From JBGPIK01 sp041484845 (lineage in GTDB: Bacteria > Desulfobacterota > Binatia > UBA9968): 19,911 nucleotides of DNA. The position numbers were made by a program, and so were the translations under genes. Each line of letters opens with the position of its first letter. Position 1 is the first letter of the stretch. This document shows positions 1-8,669 of this stretch, piece by piece. The notes beneath the pieces are model-generated. The model was not told where the DNA came from. It did no database searches and saw only the letters and a program-made list of their open reading frames with translations. The stretch spans positions 1 through 19,911 of the forward strand of contig JBGPIK010000081.1 of NCBI GenBank assembly GCA_041484845.1. Direction: 5' to 3'.

Positions 1-626
1 TCGTCGCAGAGCTGTCGAATTTGCGTGAAGTAATCTCGGCTGCCGACGTGAACGCCGCCCTCGCCCTGGACGATCTCGAGAATAATGCCGGCGGTATCGT
101 CGCTGACGGTCTCTTTAAGTTTTTCGAAATTGTTGAACGGGACGTAGTTGAACCCCGGCACCAGCGGTTCGAATTCTTTGCGGTATTCCGGGTTGAAGGT
201 CGCGCTGAGCGAGCCCATCGTGCGCCCGTGAAAACCGCGCATCGCAGTGATGAATTCTTTTTTCCTGGTGGTGAAGCGGGCGAACTTGAGGGCGCCTTCA
301 ATCGCCTCGGTGCCGGAGTTGCACAAAAAAGCGCGCTTCAAACGTTTTGGCGTGATGGAAAGCAGCTTTTCCAGAAATCGCCCCCGGGTATCATTATAAA
401 TAGTGGCGGAACAGCTCAAGAGTCGGCGCGCCTGTTGTTCGATGGCGGCGACGACTTGCTCATTGCAGTGGCCGATATTAGCGATGCCGTGTCCGGCAAT
501 GCAGTCGATGTATTCTTTGCCGTCGCTGTCCCAGACTTTGGCGCTTTTGCCGCGCACGAGAACGAGATCTCGCTTCGCATAGACGTTGAATTCGTAGGTA
601 TTTTCCAGCTCTTTGAGATCGGTCAT
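1..626 (-). CDS. lysJ: LysJ/ArgD class III aminotransferase (3' end outside window)
   Basis: This is a PLP-dependent class III aminotransferase of the acetylornithine / LysW-aminoadipate semialdehyde family. It would transaminate the LysW-bound semialdehyde to LysW-lysine, or the ornithine equivalent. About 208 N-terminal residues are visible, beginning MTDLKELENTYEFNVYAKRD. Family motifs are GHGIANIGH, CNSGTEAIEGALKFAR (phosphate-binding region), GFHGRTMGSLSAT and EIVQGEGG. The PLP lysine would lie beyond the window edge. It is the last visible gene of the lysW cluster. I place the start at the ATG at 626 because it has GGAAAGGA upstream and gives the normal N-terminus. A duplicate of this start sits at 664 and leads only to a 13-codon reading frame. 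The sequence alone cannot decide between lysine, arginine or both as the product. Confidence 0.9.
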   Translation of the reverse strand, partial: MTDLKELENTYEFNVYAKRDLVLVRGKSAKVWDSDGKEYIDCIAGHGIANIGHCNEQVVAAIEQQARRLLSCSATIYNDTRGRFLEKLLSITPKRLKRAFLCNSGTEAIEGALKFARFTTRKKEFITAMRGFHGRTMGSLSATFNPEYRKEFEPLVPGFNYVPFNNFEKLKETVSDDTAGIILEIVQGEGGVHVGSRDYFTQIRQLCD

Positions 627-688
627 CGACGGTTCCTTTCCGCTAGCTCTTTGAGATCCGTCATTGAATGAGGGTTCCTTTCCCGCTA
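607..688. repeat. Imperfect tandem duplication spanning the lysJ start
   Basis: Two copies of about 38-43 bp lie head to tail, at 607-644 and 645-688. On the minus strand each copy carries a GGAAAGGAACC or GGGAAAGGAACC element, an ATG, and a codon run for MTDLKEL. The copies differ by a few substitutions and by the spacing between GGAACC and the ATG (4 versus 7-8 nt). The duplication therefore repeats the ribosome binding site, start codon and first seven codons of the aminotransferase. Confidence 0.85.
623..664 (-). CDS. 13-codon mini-cistron before lysJ
   Basis: The upstream copy of the duplicated start gives a short reading frame, MTDLKELAERNRR and stop. Its ATG (664-662) overlaps the lysZ stop as ATGA. 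Its own TGA (625-623) overlaps the lysJ ATG as ATGA. A ribosome ending lysZ could thus read this peptide and restart on lysJ. The frame plainly arose from the duplication. Whether the peptide has any role beyond coupling is unknown. Confidence 0.45.
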   Translation of the reverse strand: MTDLKELAERNRR

Positions 689-1452
689 AGCGCGTCTTGA
701 ATCGGATGTTCGACGCGGCCGTCACTGATGATCACTTGGCTCGCGCCGTTTTCCATCAGTTTTCTAAGCGCAAGCATCTTGCGTTTCATGCGCCCTTCGA
801 CCTGAGCCTCGCGCGTTGCCAATTCCGTCTTGGAGACCTGTTTCACCAACGATGTTTGATCGGCGATGTCGTTCATAAATCCGGGCGCTTCGATCAGTTG
901 AATAACCGTATCGGCCCCAAGCGTCTGCTGCAAAACGCTGACGATATCATCGTTTTCGGAGTTGATGGCAAAATTGTTTTCGTCAATGATCGGGATACAG
1001 ATCACCGGAACATAGCCGTGGTCGAGCAAGAGGGTGATCAGCTCGCGATTGATGCTCTTGGGCTTGCCGGAAAAATCGCGCATCATAATCGTCTTTTCGT
1101 TTTGCCGCACGCGGATGCCTTTATTGCGCGCGCCCTGTACCAGTTTACCGTCGATACCGGACAGGCCGACAGCGTTGACGCCGTGCTGCTGGCAGAGCTC
1201 AACGAGCCGTTTGTTCTGGATGCCGGCATAGCCCATCATGATGGCGTCAATCGCGTTTTCGTCCGAGAGGACGCTCGCATATCCGGACACGGATGTAACG
1301 GTCCTGGTTGGATAACCCATTTTCGCCGCAATCGCGTCGCGAATCGCGTTGGCGCCGTGAACAATTATAAAGCGCTCTTTGATGTCGGCGAGATCCCGAA
1401 CGACCCCCTTCAGGTTGATCTCTTGACCGCCGCCGATTTTGACGATGATCAT
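661..1452 (-). CDS. lysZ: LysZ: [LysW]-aminoadipate/glutamate kinase
   Basis: This amino acid kinase of 263 residues belongs to the ArgB/LysZ family. It phosphorylates the side-chain carboxylate of LysW-bound aminoadipate (or glutamate) in the cytoplasm. Visible motifs are the N-terminal MIIVKIGGG nucleotide loop, the IIVHGANAIRD glycine-rich region, VNAVGLSGIDG, FAINSENDDI, the C-terminal EGRMKRKM, and ISDGRVEHPIQDALSGKGT. The last two segments match LysZ of Thermus as I remember it better than canonical ArgB. HGAN replaces the more usual HGG-S/G, a small deviation. The start overlaps the stop of the upstream amidotransferase as ATGA, which fixes it, and the end overlaps the mini-cistron ATG. 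The genetic setting with lysW and lysX supports the carrier-protein version of the pathway. Confidence 0.92.
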   Translation of the reverse strand: MIIVKIGGGQEINLKGVVRDLADIKERFIIVHGANAIRDAIAAKMGYPTRTVTSVSGYASVLSDENAIDAIMMGYAGIQNKRLVELCQQHGVNAVGLSGIDGKLVQGARNKGIRVRQNEKTIMMRDFSGKPKSINRELITLLLDHGYVPVICIPIIDENNFAINSENDDIVSVLQQTLGADTVIQLIEAPGFMNDIADQTSLVKQVSKTELATREAQVEGRMKRKMLALRKLMENGASQVIISDGRVEHPIQDALSGKGTLIQ

Positions 1453-2087
1453 TGAATCACCCGGATCGCCTCATTGGGAACGTTTTGCCAATGCCCATCG
1501 CCCGGCAAAGGATCCGAGGCGACGATCGTTTTGTCAGCGTCTTGCGTGAAGTGCAGAGTGAAATAGTCGGGATCTTCATTGAAGAAAGAAGCCACATAGG
1601 CGCGGTCCCTCTCGGCGATAATGATGTTCATGGCGCGAATGTATTTCGAACGCTTGCGGATGATCTCTGTTCCTCGTGTCAGCGCTTCGAGCATGCTCCC
1701 ATGGTTAAAACGCTTGATGAAATTGAAAATTTTCTCGGCGCCGATTCTGCCTTGTTCAGCGATTCTAACGCCGCGCAGCTCTCCGTTGAAAATGAAGACG
1801 TAGCGATCGTCATAGAACGGCATGTTGTTTTCTATGATTATGCCTTCGTCTTTGAAAGCACTGCGCGCATGCGCGACGAGCAGCCGGCTTTCGTCGAACC
1901 CACTCAAATCGTCTTCCCAGATCGGTTTAATGTTCTTGTAGTGCTGCCACGCGCCATTTTTTAGATAGGAGCAGCCCCAACCGTGGCCTTGGAATTCCTT
2001 GCTGTGCGCGGCGATAGTGGCGAAACGTTGCAGCTCTGCGGCGATGCTGAACTTCGTTTCGGCTTTGACCAGGAGCAGGCGGCACAT
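1449..2087 (-). CDS. Class II glutamine amidotransferase in the LysW cluster
   Basis: The product (212 residues) resembles the GATase_4 / YafJ-EgtC group of N-terminal-nucleophile amidotransferases. Cys2 directly after the start Met is the expected nucleophile (MCRLLLVKAE). Further motifs are GHGWGCSYL, LLVAHARSAF (the conserved Arg that binds the glutamine carboxylate), ENNMPF and IFNGELRG, matching the NG oxyanion-loop region. No synthetase or transferase domain is fused to it, so it either releases ammonia for a partner or has another hydrolase role. Its stop overlaps lysZ as ATGA, which implies co-translation. It is not a standard member of the LysW pathway, and its acceptor is unknown. 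No clear ribosome binding site precedes the ATG, but an intact Cys2 requires this start. Confidence 0.85.
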   Translation of the reverse strand: MCRLLLVKAETKFSIAAELQRFATIAAHSKEFQGHGWGCSYLKNGAWQHYKNIKPIWEDDLSGFDESRLLVAHARSAFKDEGIIIENNMPFYDDRYVFIFNGELRGVRIAEQGRIGAEKIFNFIKRFNHGSMLEALTRGTEIIRKRSKYIRAMNIIIAERDRAYVASFFNEDPDYFTLHFTQDADKTIVASDPLPGDGHWQNVPNEAIRVIQ

Positions 2088-2171
2088 AACTAGTCGGATT
2101 TATTCACGCGTGACAGCGATCGAGGGGCGAGCCCTCCGGACCGAAGGCAATAGGTCTGTGCGTTTTCGCAT

Positions 2172-2250
2172 AGAGCATGGTGCATGGAGCAAGGAGCCTT
2201 TCAGAAGCATTCGCTGACTTGCTCTTAGCGCTTTGCCCTTTGCTCTTTTA
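2172..2250. repeat. Low-complexity degenerate repeats in the lysY-amidotransferase gap
   Basis: The 225 bp gap between the amidotransferase and lysY contains a run built on GAGCATGG / GCATGGAGC / AAGGAGC words (2172-2197). About 25 bp further on is a TTTGCCCTTTGCTCTTTT pyrimidine run (2231-2248). Neither supports a gene. They look like slippage-grown filler. I find no clear promoter or hairpin here, so it is unsettled whether the gap separates two transcripts. Confidence 0.4.
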
Positions 2251-2312
2251 TTTTTTGTCTCACCTCTCGATCTACACATCGTCATCGTTTTTCCTTGGAC
2301 CATGAATGAGGG

Positions 2313-3351
2313 CTAGATCGGGTGCAGGCCGGGAAACTCCAAGCTTTCGGTCTCGGCGAATCCATGCATGATGTTGAAGGCCTGGACGGCCTGGCCTGCT
2401 GCGCCCTTCATCAGATTGTCAATGGCGCTGATGATGACCAGGCGACGCGATTTTTCATCACGCTCAAAGCCGATATCACAGTAATTAGTGCCGAGCAGCC
2501 ACTTGGGCTCGGGGTAACGGTGGGTTCCCTCGGCTTCCTTGACGATGCGAATGAACGGCTCTTGACCGTAGACCTGGCGGAAGATCTTCCATATGTTCTT
2601 GTCATCGAGGTTCTCTTTTAAAAATACGTGCGACGTTGCCAGGGCGCCGCGCACGAGTTCGATCGAGGTCACGGACATATGAACCTGAATAGGTCTTCCG
2701 AAACTCAACTCCTGAATGACTTCGCCCGTATGGCGATGGCGAGTCGGCATGAACGAGCGAACGGCGCCGCTGCGCTCCGGGTGGTGCGATGAGGCGCTGG
2801 GTGTGTTTCCGGCTTCGCTGGAGCCGACTTTGACTTCCACCACCGTGCGGTCGGGCTCGACCAGGTCGAGCTTGTAGAAAGGATACAGACCGAGGATGGT
2901 GGCGGTGGCGTTACACCCGGCGCTGGAGACGAGATCGGCGCCCCGCATTTTCTCCCGGTGCAGTTCCGGAATGCCGTAAACAAATTTGCCGAGGAGCTCG
3001 GGACACCTATGGGGTTTGCCATACCACTCCGTGTAAGCAATCTCGGTCTGCAATCGAAAGTCGGCGCTCAGGTCGATGATCCTAGGCGCTACGGTTTTAA
3101 AGTGTCGGATCTTTTCCATCGATTCGCCGTGAGGCAGGCAAAGAAAAAGCAGATCGCAGGGACGAACCTCCGCCATTTTAGCGAACTGCAGTTGCGAGCG
3201 TTTGCGCAGGTTGGGATGCGCTTTGTAGACGAGCTTACCCGCGGAACGTTCGGAGGTCACTTGCGTAACTTCCACGCGCGGATGGCCAAGCAGCAGACGA
3301 AGCAGTTCGCCGCCCGTGTAACCTGAGCCTCCAACGATTGCGACCTTGACC

Positions 3352-3359
<8 letters not shown>
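2313..3359 (-). CDS. lysY: LysY/ArgC: [LysW]-aminoadipyl/glutamyl phosphate reductase
   Basis: An NADPH-dependent semialdehyde dehydrogenase of the ArgC/LysY family. It reduces the LysW-bound acyl phosphate made by LysZ to the semialdehyde used by LysJ. The Rossmann motif VAIVGGSGYTGGELLRLL is at the N-terminus. The catalytic Cys sits in SSAGCNATATILGLYP, and SSHHPERSGAVRSF and the C-terminal DNLMKGAAGQAVQAFN are family features. I choose the GTG at 3359, which gives 348 residues (the usual family length) and an 8 bp overlap with lysX. An upstream ATG at 3401 would add 14 residues lying wholly within lysX, and they look unconserved. Overlap with lysX implies translation from one message. Substrate (aminoadipate, glutamate or both) cannot be fixed from sequence. 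Confidence 0.92.
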
Positions 3360-4208
<849 letters not shown>

Positions 4209-4212
<4 letters not shown>

Positions 4213-4373
4213 TCTCCCCAGTCTTCCTCTTCTTTGGGCGCTTCCGCGAGAACAAGAGGATCTATTCCTTTCACTTCCAACTCGGAACCGCACTCGCCGC
4301 ACGGGATCAGCTCTCCCGCCACTGTGTCATCACCCAGATTTACTGTGCCGCCGCAAACCGGACACTCCGCCAT
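4209..4373 (-). CDS. lysW: LysW: amino-group carrier protein (54 aa)
   Basis: The small acidic carrier that protects the amino group of the growing lysine or arginine precursor through its C-terminal Glu. The frame begins MAECPVCGGTVNLGDDTV and ends KEEEDWGE. It has the two zinc-ribbon pairs C4-x2-C7 and C25-x2-C28 and the hallmark EDWGE tail, whose last Glu (E54) accepts the substrate. The ATG at 4373 follows a strong GGAG (4383-4380) with a 6 nt spacer, and the TGA overlaps the lysX ATG. At 165 nt it is easy to miss, but the motif and the lysX neighbour make it secure. It is probably the first gene of the operon. Confidence 0.96.
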
Positions 4374-4676
4374 GACAAACTCCTTCTCTAAGTTCTATCG
4401 TCCCTTGTAGCTGTTCGGAAAAAATAATCGCCCGTCCGGGCCAGGCGACACAATCGAGCTTGAAGGGCAGGAAACAACGGTCCTTAACATACATAGTCTG
4501 GCTGTCTACCTCAAGCAAAACCGCCGTTGGAGTTGAATCGAGAGCTCATGGAGCGCTATCGGCCGCTTATACGCAGGCACGATCTCGATCAAAAGCCGGT
4601 TTTTGAATAAACGGAATTGCGAATTTTCTCGACAGAGATCGCGCGACCCCAAATATCGCCGCAATTTTTTGAGCGC
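4374..4676. other. Intergenic region between lysW and the SIMPL gene
   Basis: About 300 bp separate the start of lysW from the stop of the SIMPL-domain gene; both lie on the minus strand. It holds the lysW ribosome binding site (AGAAGGAG) and the weak promoter candidate. A frame readable across the lysW start shows no family resemblance and I reject it. I see no hairpin with a T-run after the SIMPL gene and no recognisable riboswitch. Confidence 0.5.
4486..4514 (-). promoter_or_regulatory. Candidate sigma-70-type promoter for lysW operon
   Basis: On the minus strand TTGAGG (4514-4509) and TATGTT (4491-4486) are separated by 17 nt. Each box matches four of six consensus bases. The position, about 110 bp upstream of the lysW ATG, is suitable. 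Support is only the match and the spacing. Confidence 0.25.
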
Positions 4677-5396
4677 TTAACGCGGCCCGAGCTCGGCCGT
4701 TAAAGTAACCGACGAGCGCACTTCAATTGTTCCGGCTTCAACCGGAGTCGGCGCAGCGGCGAGTGTTTCCATTTGCGCGCCTCGTGCCTGGGCCATCACG
4801 ATCGGACGCACGCCTCTCTCACCTTCGGTAATCGAGAGAACCGTGACGATTCTCAGGCCCAGCGCTTCGGCCATCGCCTCGGCCTTCGCCTTGGCCTTGG
4901 AGGAAGCCAGTCGCAGCGCCTGCAACTGCGCGGCCTGCTCGTCTTTAAGATTGAAAAGCAGCCGATGAATCGTGTTTGCTCCCGACTGCATGGCACCGTC
5001 GATCAGCTTGCCGACATTAGCCAGCGTCCCGGTTCGAATGCGCAGGATATTGGTTGCGGTGTAGCCGACCAGCTCCGGTTTCCCGCCCTGAGGATAGCGA
5101 TAATTCGGGTTCAACGAATAGCTGGCCGTTTTAACTTCATCTCCCTTGCCCAGCGTTTTTTTGATCTCTGCCATGACGCGCGCAAGCTTATCGGCGTTTT
5201 CTCGGGTCGCATCGGGGGCGTTTCTGGCTTGCGTTACGACGCCGATATCAATTTCGGCCTGGTCGGGTTCCACCGTGATGACGGCTTCGCCGCTGGCCGT
5301 GACCGAAGGCGGACCCATTCGTTTATCCGGGAGTTGAGCGTGCACGCTCGTGGTCCATAACAAGAAAACGGCTGTTATCACCAGTGCTGGGTTCAT
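4677..5396 (-). CDS. Secreted SIMPL-domain (DUF541) protein
   Basis: The product (239 residues) has a signal peptide, MNPALVITAVFLLWTTSVHA, with probable cleavage after VHA. A SIMPL/DUF541 domain follows: SVTASGEAVITVEPDQAEIDIGV at its start, then DEVKTASYSLNPNYRYPQG, YTATNILRIRTG, GKLIDGAMQSGANTIHRLLF and SSKAKAKAEAMAEALG. Family members are periplasmic or outer-membrane oligomers, and the biochemical role is poorly defined. The ATG at 5396 is chosen because GAGG lies 7 nt upstream and the signal peptide starts there. A longer upstream reading to 5504 would lack a signal peptide and crowd the divergent gene. It diverges from the M48 lipoprotein gene, so both may act in envelope maintenance. 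That link is inference. Confidence 0.88.
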   Translation of the reverse strand: MNPALVITAVFLLWTTSVHAQLPDKRMGPPSVTASGEAVITVEPDQAEIDIGVVTQARNAPDATRENADKLARVMAEIKKTLGKGDEVKTASYSLNPNYRYPQGGKPELVGYTATNILRIRTGTLANVGKLIDGAMQSGANTIHRLLFNLKDEQAAQLQALRLASSKAKAKAEAMAEALGLRIVTVLSITEGERGVRPIVMAQARGAQMETLAAAPTPVEAGTIEVRSSVTLTAELGPR

Positions 5397-5510
5397 ACGC
5401 AATCCTCGCCTTAAACAGTAATGAATCAAGGCTACAGCAAATTCTTGACCCCTTCTACACTTGACGCGGCCGCTCATCTGTTGGACTATTGGCGGTCGGG
5501 ACATCGCGGC

Positions 5511-6263
5511 ATGAAGCGACTCTACTTCGGGTTTTCGCTCCTACTCCTCGCCGGTTGCGTCACTCGTTTCCGTTCCTATTGGAACGTGCGCGAGCTGGTC
5601 TTGTCACCGGCTCCAGTTATCGAGCTGGCGACCCAGGATAGCCATATTCTTTTGAGTGTCGACAAACGAACGCTGCAAAAGCTTTTCCTGTCGCACGTCC
5701 GCATTGCGCGTGCGGCCAACGTCCAAGCGGAACTGGTGCTTGTTGATGGCGACGAGCCCAATGCTTTCGCCGCATTGATTGGCGGCCGGCGCGCTGTGGC
5801 GATCAATCTGGGCATGGTGAAACTGATCGGCGCGGACGACGACGAGTTCGCCGCATTGCTCGGTCATGAAACCGCGCATTGGGCTAAAGGACACGTGGAT
5901 TCCGGAAGAACTCGATCGAGCACCATTCAAGGGCTGGGTACATTGGTCGGCGCGGGATTGGGAATGGCGGGCGTGCCCGCCGCGGGGCTTATCAGCGGTT
6001 TGAGCGCGGACATCATTGAAAGTTCGTTTAGCCGCGATGACGAGCGCGAAGCCGATGCTTGGGGAATCGATTATATGACGGTTGCAGGATCTGATCCTTG
6101 GGCTGCCGTTCGGTTGCATGAAAAGATGTTAGCGTTGCCGCGAGGCGTCAGAATTCCATTTTTGAGCAGCCATCCAAGCGGTCAAGAACGAATCGAAAAT
6201 CTTAAGCAGCTGATTGAAACAAAAAGACTTCAAATTGAAACGGGCCGCGCGCCATCGGATTGA
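5511..6263 (+). CDS. M48-family metalloprotease lipoprotein
   Basis: This zinc metalloprotease (250 residues) begins MKRLYFGFSLLLLAGC, a lipoprotein signal with lipobox LLAG-C16. The HExxH motif is in LLGHETAHWAKGH, and the third zinc ligand is the Glu of DDEREADAWGIDY. It ends near FLSSHPSGQERIENLK, typical of periplasmic M48 proteins of the BepA/LoiP kind, which degrade misassembled outer-membrane proteins. I choose the ATG at 5511 because it begins the lipoprotein signal; an in-frame ATG at 5421 would put about 30 non-hydrophobic residues in front of it. The ribosome binding site is weak. Lipoprotein sorting to the outer membrane is likely but not shown. Confidence 0.9.
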   Translation: MKRLYFGFSLLLLAGCVTRFRSYWNVRELVLSPAPVIELATQDSHILLSVDKRTLQKLFLSHVRIARAANVQAELVLVDGDEPNAFAALIGGRRAVAINLGMVKLIGADDDEFAALLGHETAHWAKGHVDSGRTRSSTIQGLGTLVGAGLGMAGVPAAGLISGLSADIIESSFSRDDEREADAWGIDYMTVAGSDPWAAVRLHEKMLALPRGVRIPFLSSHPSGQERIENLKQLIETKRLQIETGRAPSD

Positions 6264-6345
6264 CTTCCGACCCATGTCCGTTCATTAAAATACGATCATC
6301 ATTTGCGTGTCGCTGTCGATCTCGGCTTTCTACTCCGTGATCTAA

Positions 6346-7671
6346 ATGAACCAAGCAAAAGCGCGCAGAAGACAACAGAAAGTCTTCTACGGCTGGTATA
6401 TTGTTGCGGTCGGTTTTCTTGCCAATGTCGGCTCGTCCTTTGCGCTCGCCAGCACGCTCAGTATTTTTCTTAAACCCCTCACCGCTGATTTAGGAATTTC
6501 GCGCGGAGTGTTTTCCTTGCTTCGGTCAGGCGAGGGGCTCGTCGGCGCAGCCATTGCTCCATTTATTGGCACGTTAGCGGATCGTCACGGAGGGCGCTGG
6601 TTGATTGCCATCGGCACCGCCGTCGTTGCCATCGGTTACCTGCTGCTCGGACAGGCAGACACGTTCACGCAGTTCGCTTTCGTGCGTTTGACGCTGGTGA
6701 CCTGGGGCGACGCGATGATGGGCTCCATGGTGGTCAATGTGATTGTCGCGCAGTGGTTTCTTTTACGCCGCGGTCGCGCGCTAGCGGTTACGAGCATGGG
6801 CGTTGGCTTCGCCAAAGTCTGTATGCCGATCGTCGCGGCATCGCTCATCCTATGGCTTGGATGGCGTCACACGTGGGTGGTTTTCGGCTGCGTGATTATG
6901 GTTCTCGTGGTCGGACCCGCATTGCTTTTCGTGCGGCGGAGGCCCGAAGAGATGGGTCTGGTTCCGGATGGCGCTCCGGCGTTCAATGCCAACCCGGGGT
7001 TGTCGGCCGAGCGAAAATCAATGTCAGCGAATCTCCCGAGCCGGGAAGAAATGGTCTGGACGCGGGCGGAAGCTCTGCGCACATCAGCGTTCTGGCTGCT
7101 CGTGGTTACTTTCGGCATCGCCAGCGTCGGCGTGACCGGATTAAATTTACACATTTATCCGTACGTCACCGACTTGGGCCATAGGCCGGTGATTGCCGCT
7201 TCGGTCATGAGCGTGATTGCCTCTATGCAACTCGCTTCACCGCTGGCGTGGGGACTCATCGCCGAGCGTATCGATGTTCGCATCGCCGCTATGCTGAGGT
7301 TTGTGATTCAAGCCATTGGCCTCGGTTTGGCGATTCTTGGAGAAAATCTCCCTTGCCTCTACAGCGGATTTTTTCTTTACGGCATTGGCCTGGGCGGAAA
7401 CTTGGTTTTGCCGGAGATGATGTGGGCGAACTATTTTGGCAGACGCTCCCTGGGAAAGGTTCGCAGCCTGGGTTTGCTGATTTCGCAGGCGCTGGCGGCC
7501 GCCGGGCCGCCTTTTTTTGGATTTCTCTTTGACCTGACTGGCGGCTACGGACTTTCCTTTACACTCTTCGGCTGCGCGTTAATCACCTCGGCCTTTCTGA
7601 GTATGATGTTGCATCCGCCGCAAAAGCCGGCTGGAGGAAGTACGGAGTGCTCACGAATTGGAGTTTCGTGA
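6346..7671 (+). CDS. MFS transporter (12 TM, monocarboxylate/oxalate-formate type)
   Basis: This major facilitator superfamily carrier has 441 residues. The N-terminus, KVFYGWYIVAVGFLANVG, is the familiar start of the oxalate/formate antiporter and monocarboxylate porter-like MFS_1 proteins. GTLADRHGGRWLIAIG is the loop 2-3 motif, GVGFAKVCMPI is in helix 5, and a central loop (about residues 200-240) separates two six-helix halves. The second half has LGHRPVIAASVMSVIASMQL and LAWGLIAERIDVR. The ATG at 6346 has no strong ribosome binding site. Its substrate cannot be read from sequence. An organic anion is the usual guess for this group. No catabolic genes adjoin it to help. Confidence 0.85.
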   Translation: MNQAKARRRQQKVFYGWYIVAVGFLANVGSSFALASTLSIFLKPLTADLGISRGVFSLLRSGEGLVGAAIAPFIGTLADRHGGRWLIAIGTAVVAIGYLLLGQADTFTQFAFVRLTLVTWGDAMMGSMVVNVIVAQWFLLRRGRALAVTSMGVGFAKVCMPIVAASLILWLGWRHTWVVFGCVIMVLVVGPALLFVRRRPEEMGLVPDGAPAFNANPGLSAERKSMSANLPSREEMVWTRAEALRTSAFWLLVVTFGIASVGVTGLNLHIYPYVTDLGHRPVIAASVMSVIASMQLASPLAWGLIAERIDVRIAAMLRFVIQAIGLGLAILGENLPCLYSGFFLYGIGLGGNLVLPEMMWANYFGRRSLGKVRSLGLLISQALAAAGPPFFGFLFDLTGGYGLSFTLFGCALITSAFLSMMLHPPQKPAGGSTECSRIGVS

Positions 7672-7812
7672 GAACCCCTATTCCGCAGATCGGTACGCCT
7701 TGCTCCCATTATCTCTCATCGGGTTGGACGGGCGGTCGCCATTTACAACCCCATCAACAGGGACTGGCATTTCCATCCGCGCGATTTTTAGTCTAAGAGA
7801 GTGTAAGTCAAT

Positions 7813-7842
7813 ATGTCAGCCAAGGAACCTCTCACTTCGTGA
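7813..7842 (+). CDS. 9-codon mini-ORF overlapping the ABC ATPase start
   Basis: ATG at 7813 reads MSAKEPLTS and stops at a TGA (7840-7842) that overlaps the GTG start of the next gene as GTGA. It could couple initiation at the weak GTG. No firm ribosome binding site precedes it (AGAGAG about 10 nt upstream at best), so it may be chance. Confidence 0.2.
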   Translation: MSAKEPLTS

Positions 7843-8633
7843 AGAACTGTCCCGCCCTTGAACTTCGCAACGTCTCTTATGTCAGTGACGGCAAGCTTAT
7901 CCTCCAATCCATCGATTGGACGGTACAACCGGGCGAACATTGGGCCATCTTGGGGCCCAACGGTTGCGGCAAGACGACGCTGCTCAAACTTGCCTGCGGC
8001 TACATCTGGCCCAACGCAGGCGGCGAGATTTATCGAAAAGGCAAGGCACTCGCGAATCTTCGCGAGCTGCGCAAAAGCATTGGCTGGGTAACCGCGGCCC
8101 TCACGGCGCAAATTCCCGAGCGCGAGATTGTCATTCGAACCGTAGTGTCGGGAAAATTTGCACAGATCGGCTACGTCGAAGGTTTTGGCGGCGCGGCGAA
8201 TCGGCGAGATTACCGAATGGCGCAAAAGTTTTTAGATGAGATGCGCTGCGGGCAACTCGGCAACCAGGAGTTTGGAACGTTGTCGCAAGGCGAACAACAA
8301 AAGGTGTTGATCGCGCGCGCGCGGATGACCCGGCCGTATCTCATCTTCTTGGACGAACCGTGCGCGGGTATGGATCCGGGAGCGCGGGAAAATTTTTTGG
8401 CGACGCTCGATGCGCTGGGCAAGCACAAGAACATGCCGGCGCTGATCTTCGTTACTCATCATATTGAAGAGATTCTGCCGCTGTTTAAAAAAACTCTCGT
8501 TCTCCGGGATGGCCGTGTACTGCATGCCGGTGACACACGTCGTGTCGTGCAGCGCGGCATTTTAGCGGAGCTATACGGGGTGTCTCTTACCTTGACGAGA
8601 AAGAAAGGCCGTTATTGGCCGGTGCTCGCTTAA
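7839..8633 (+). CDS. Solitary ABC-type ATPase (ModF/YlmA-like)
   Basis: An ABC nucleotide-binding protein of 264 residues. Motifs are Walker A GPNGCGKTT (residues 39-47), Q-loop region VTAALTAQIPERE, signature LSQGEQQKVLIARA, Walker B LIFLDEPCAGMDP, and H-loop VTHHIEE. The Q-loop wording (A-L-x-A-Q-I-P) and C-terminal arrangement recall ModF/YlmA-type single-domain ATPases that lack a dedicated permease. No membrane partner or binding protein is adjacent: its neighbours are two MFS carriers. The GTG at 7839 is used because the frame has no closer ATG and AAGGAA lies upstream. Its role (transport, regulation or repair) is not established by sequence. Confidence 0.82.
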   Translation: MKNCPALELRNVSYVSDGKLILQSIDWTVQPGEHWAILGPNGCGKTTLLKLACGYIWPNAGGEIYRKGKALANLRELRKSIGWVTAALTAQIPEREIVIRTVVSGKFAQIGYVEGFGGAANRRDYRMAQKFLDEMRCGQLGNQEFGTLSQGEQQKVLIARARMTRPYLIFLDEPCAGMDPGARENFLATLDALGKHKNMPALIFVTHHIEEILPLFKKTLVLRDGRVLHAGDTRRVVQRGILAELYGVSLTLTRKKGRYWPVLA

Positions 8634-8669
8634 GGCGCTCGCGGAATACTTTTAAACTTCGGTACGTGA

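Noticed and set aside
664..1455. A 263-codon plus-strand frame lying opposite lysZ
   Set aside because: It is an exact antisense shadow of lysZ. Its length follows from codon bias and the sequence has no family motif.
2100..2303. A 67-codon frame on the minus strand in the lysY-amidotransferase gap
   Set aside because: It consists largely of low-complexity repeat words, is rich in Arg, Lys and Ser without any motif, and lacks a ribosome binding site. It reads as an open stretch in filler DNA.
4330..4518. A 62-codon minus-strand frame overlapping the lysW start
   Set aside because: It overlaps the secure lysW gene in another frame and has no recognisable family, signal or ribosome binding site.
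5421..5510. Upstream ATG for the M48 lipoprotein
   Set aside because: It would add 30 polar residues before a complete lipoprotein signal sequence, which would stop lipid modification.
7672..7838. Possible tRNA or small RNA in the gap between the MFS and ABC genes
   Set aside because: No cloverleaf, T-loop sequence or terminator hairpin could be seen.
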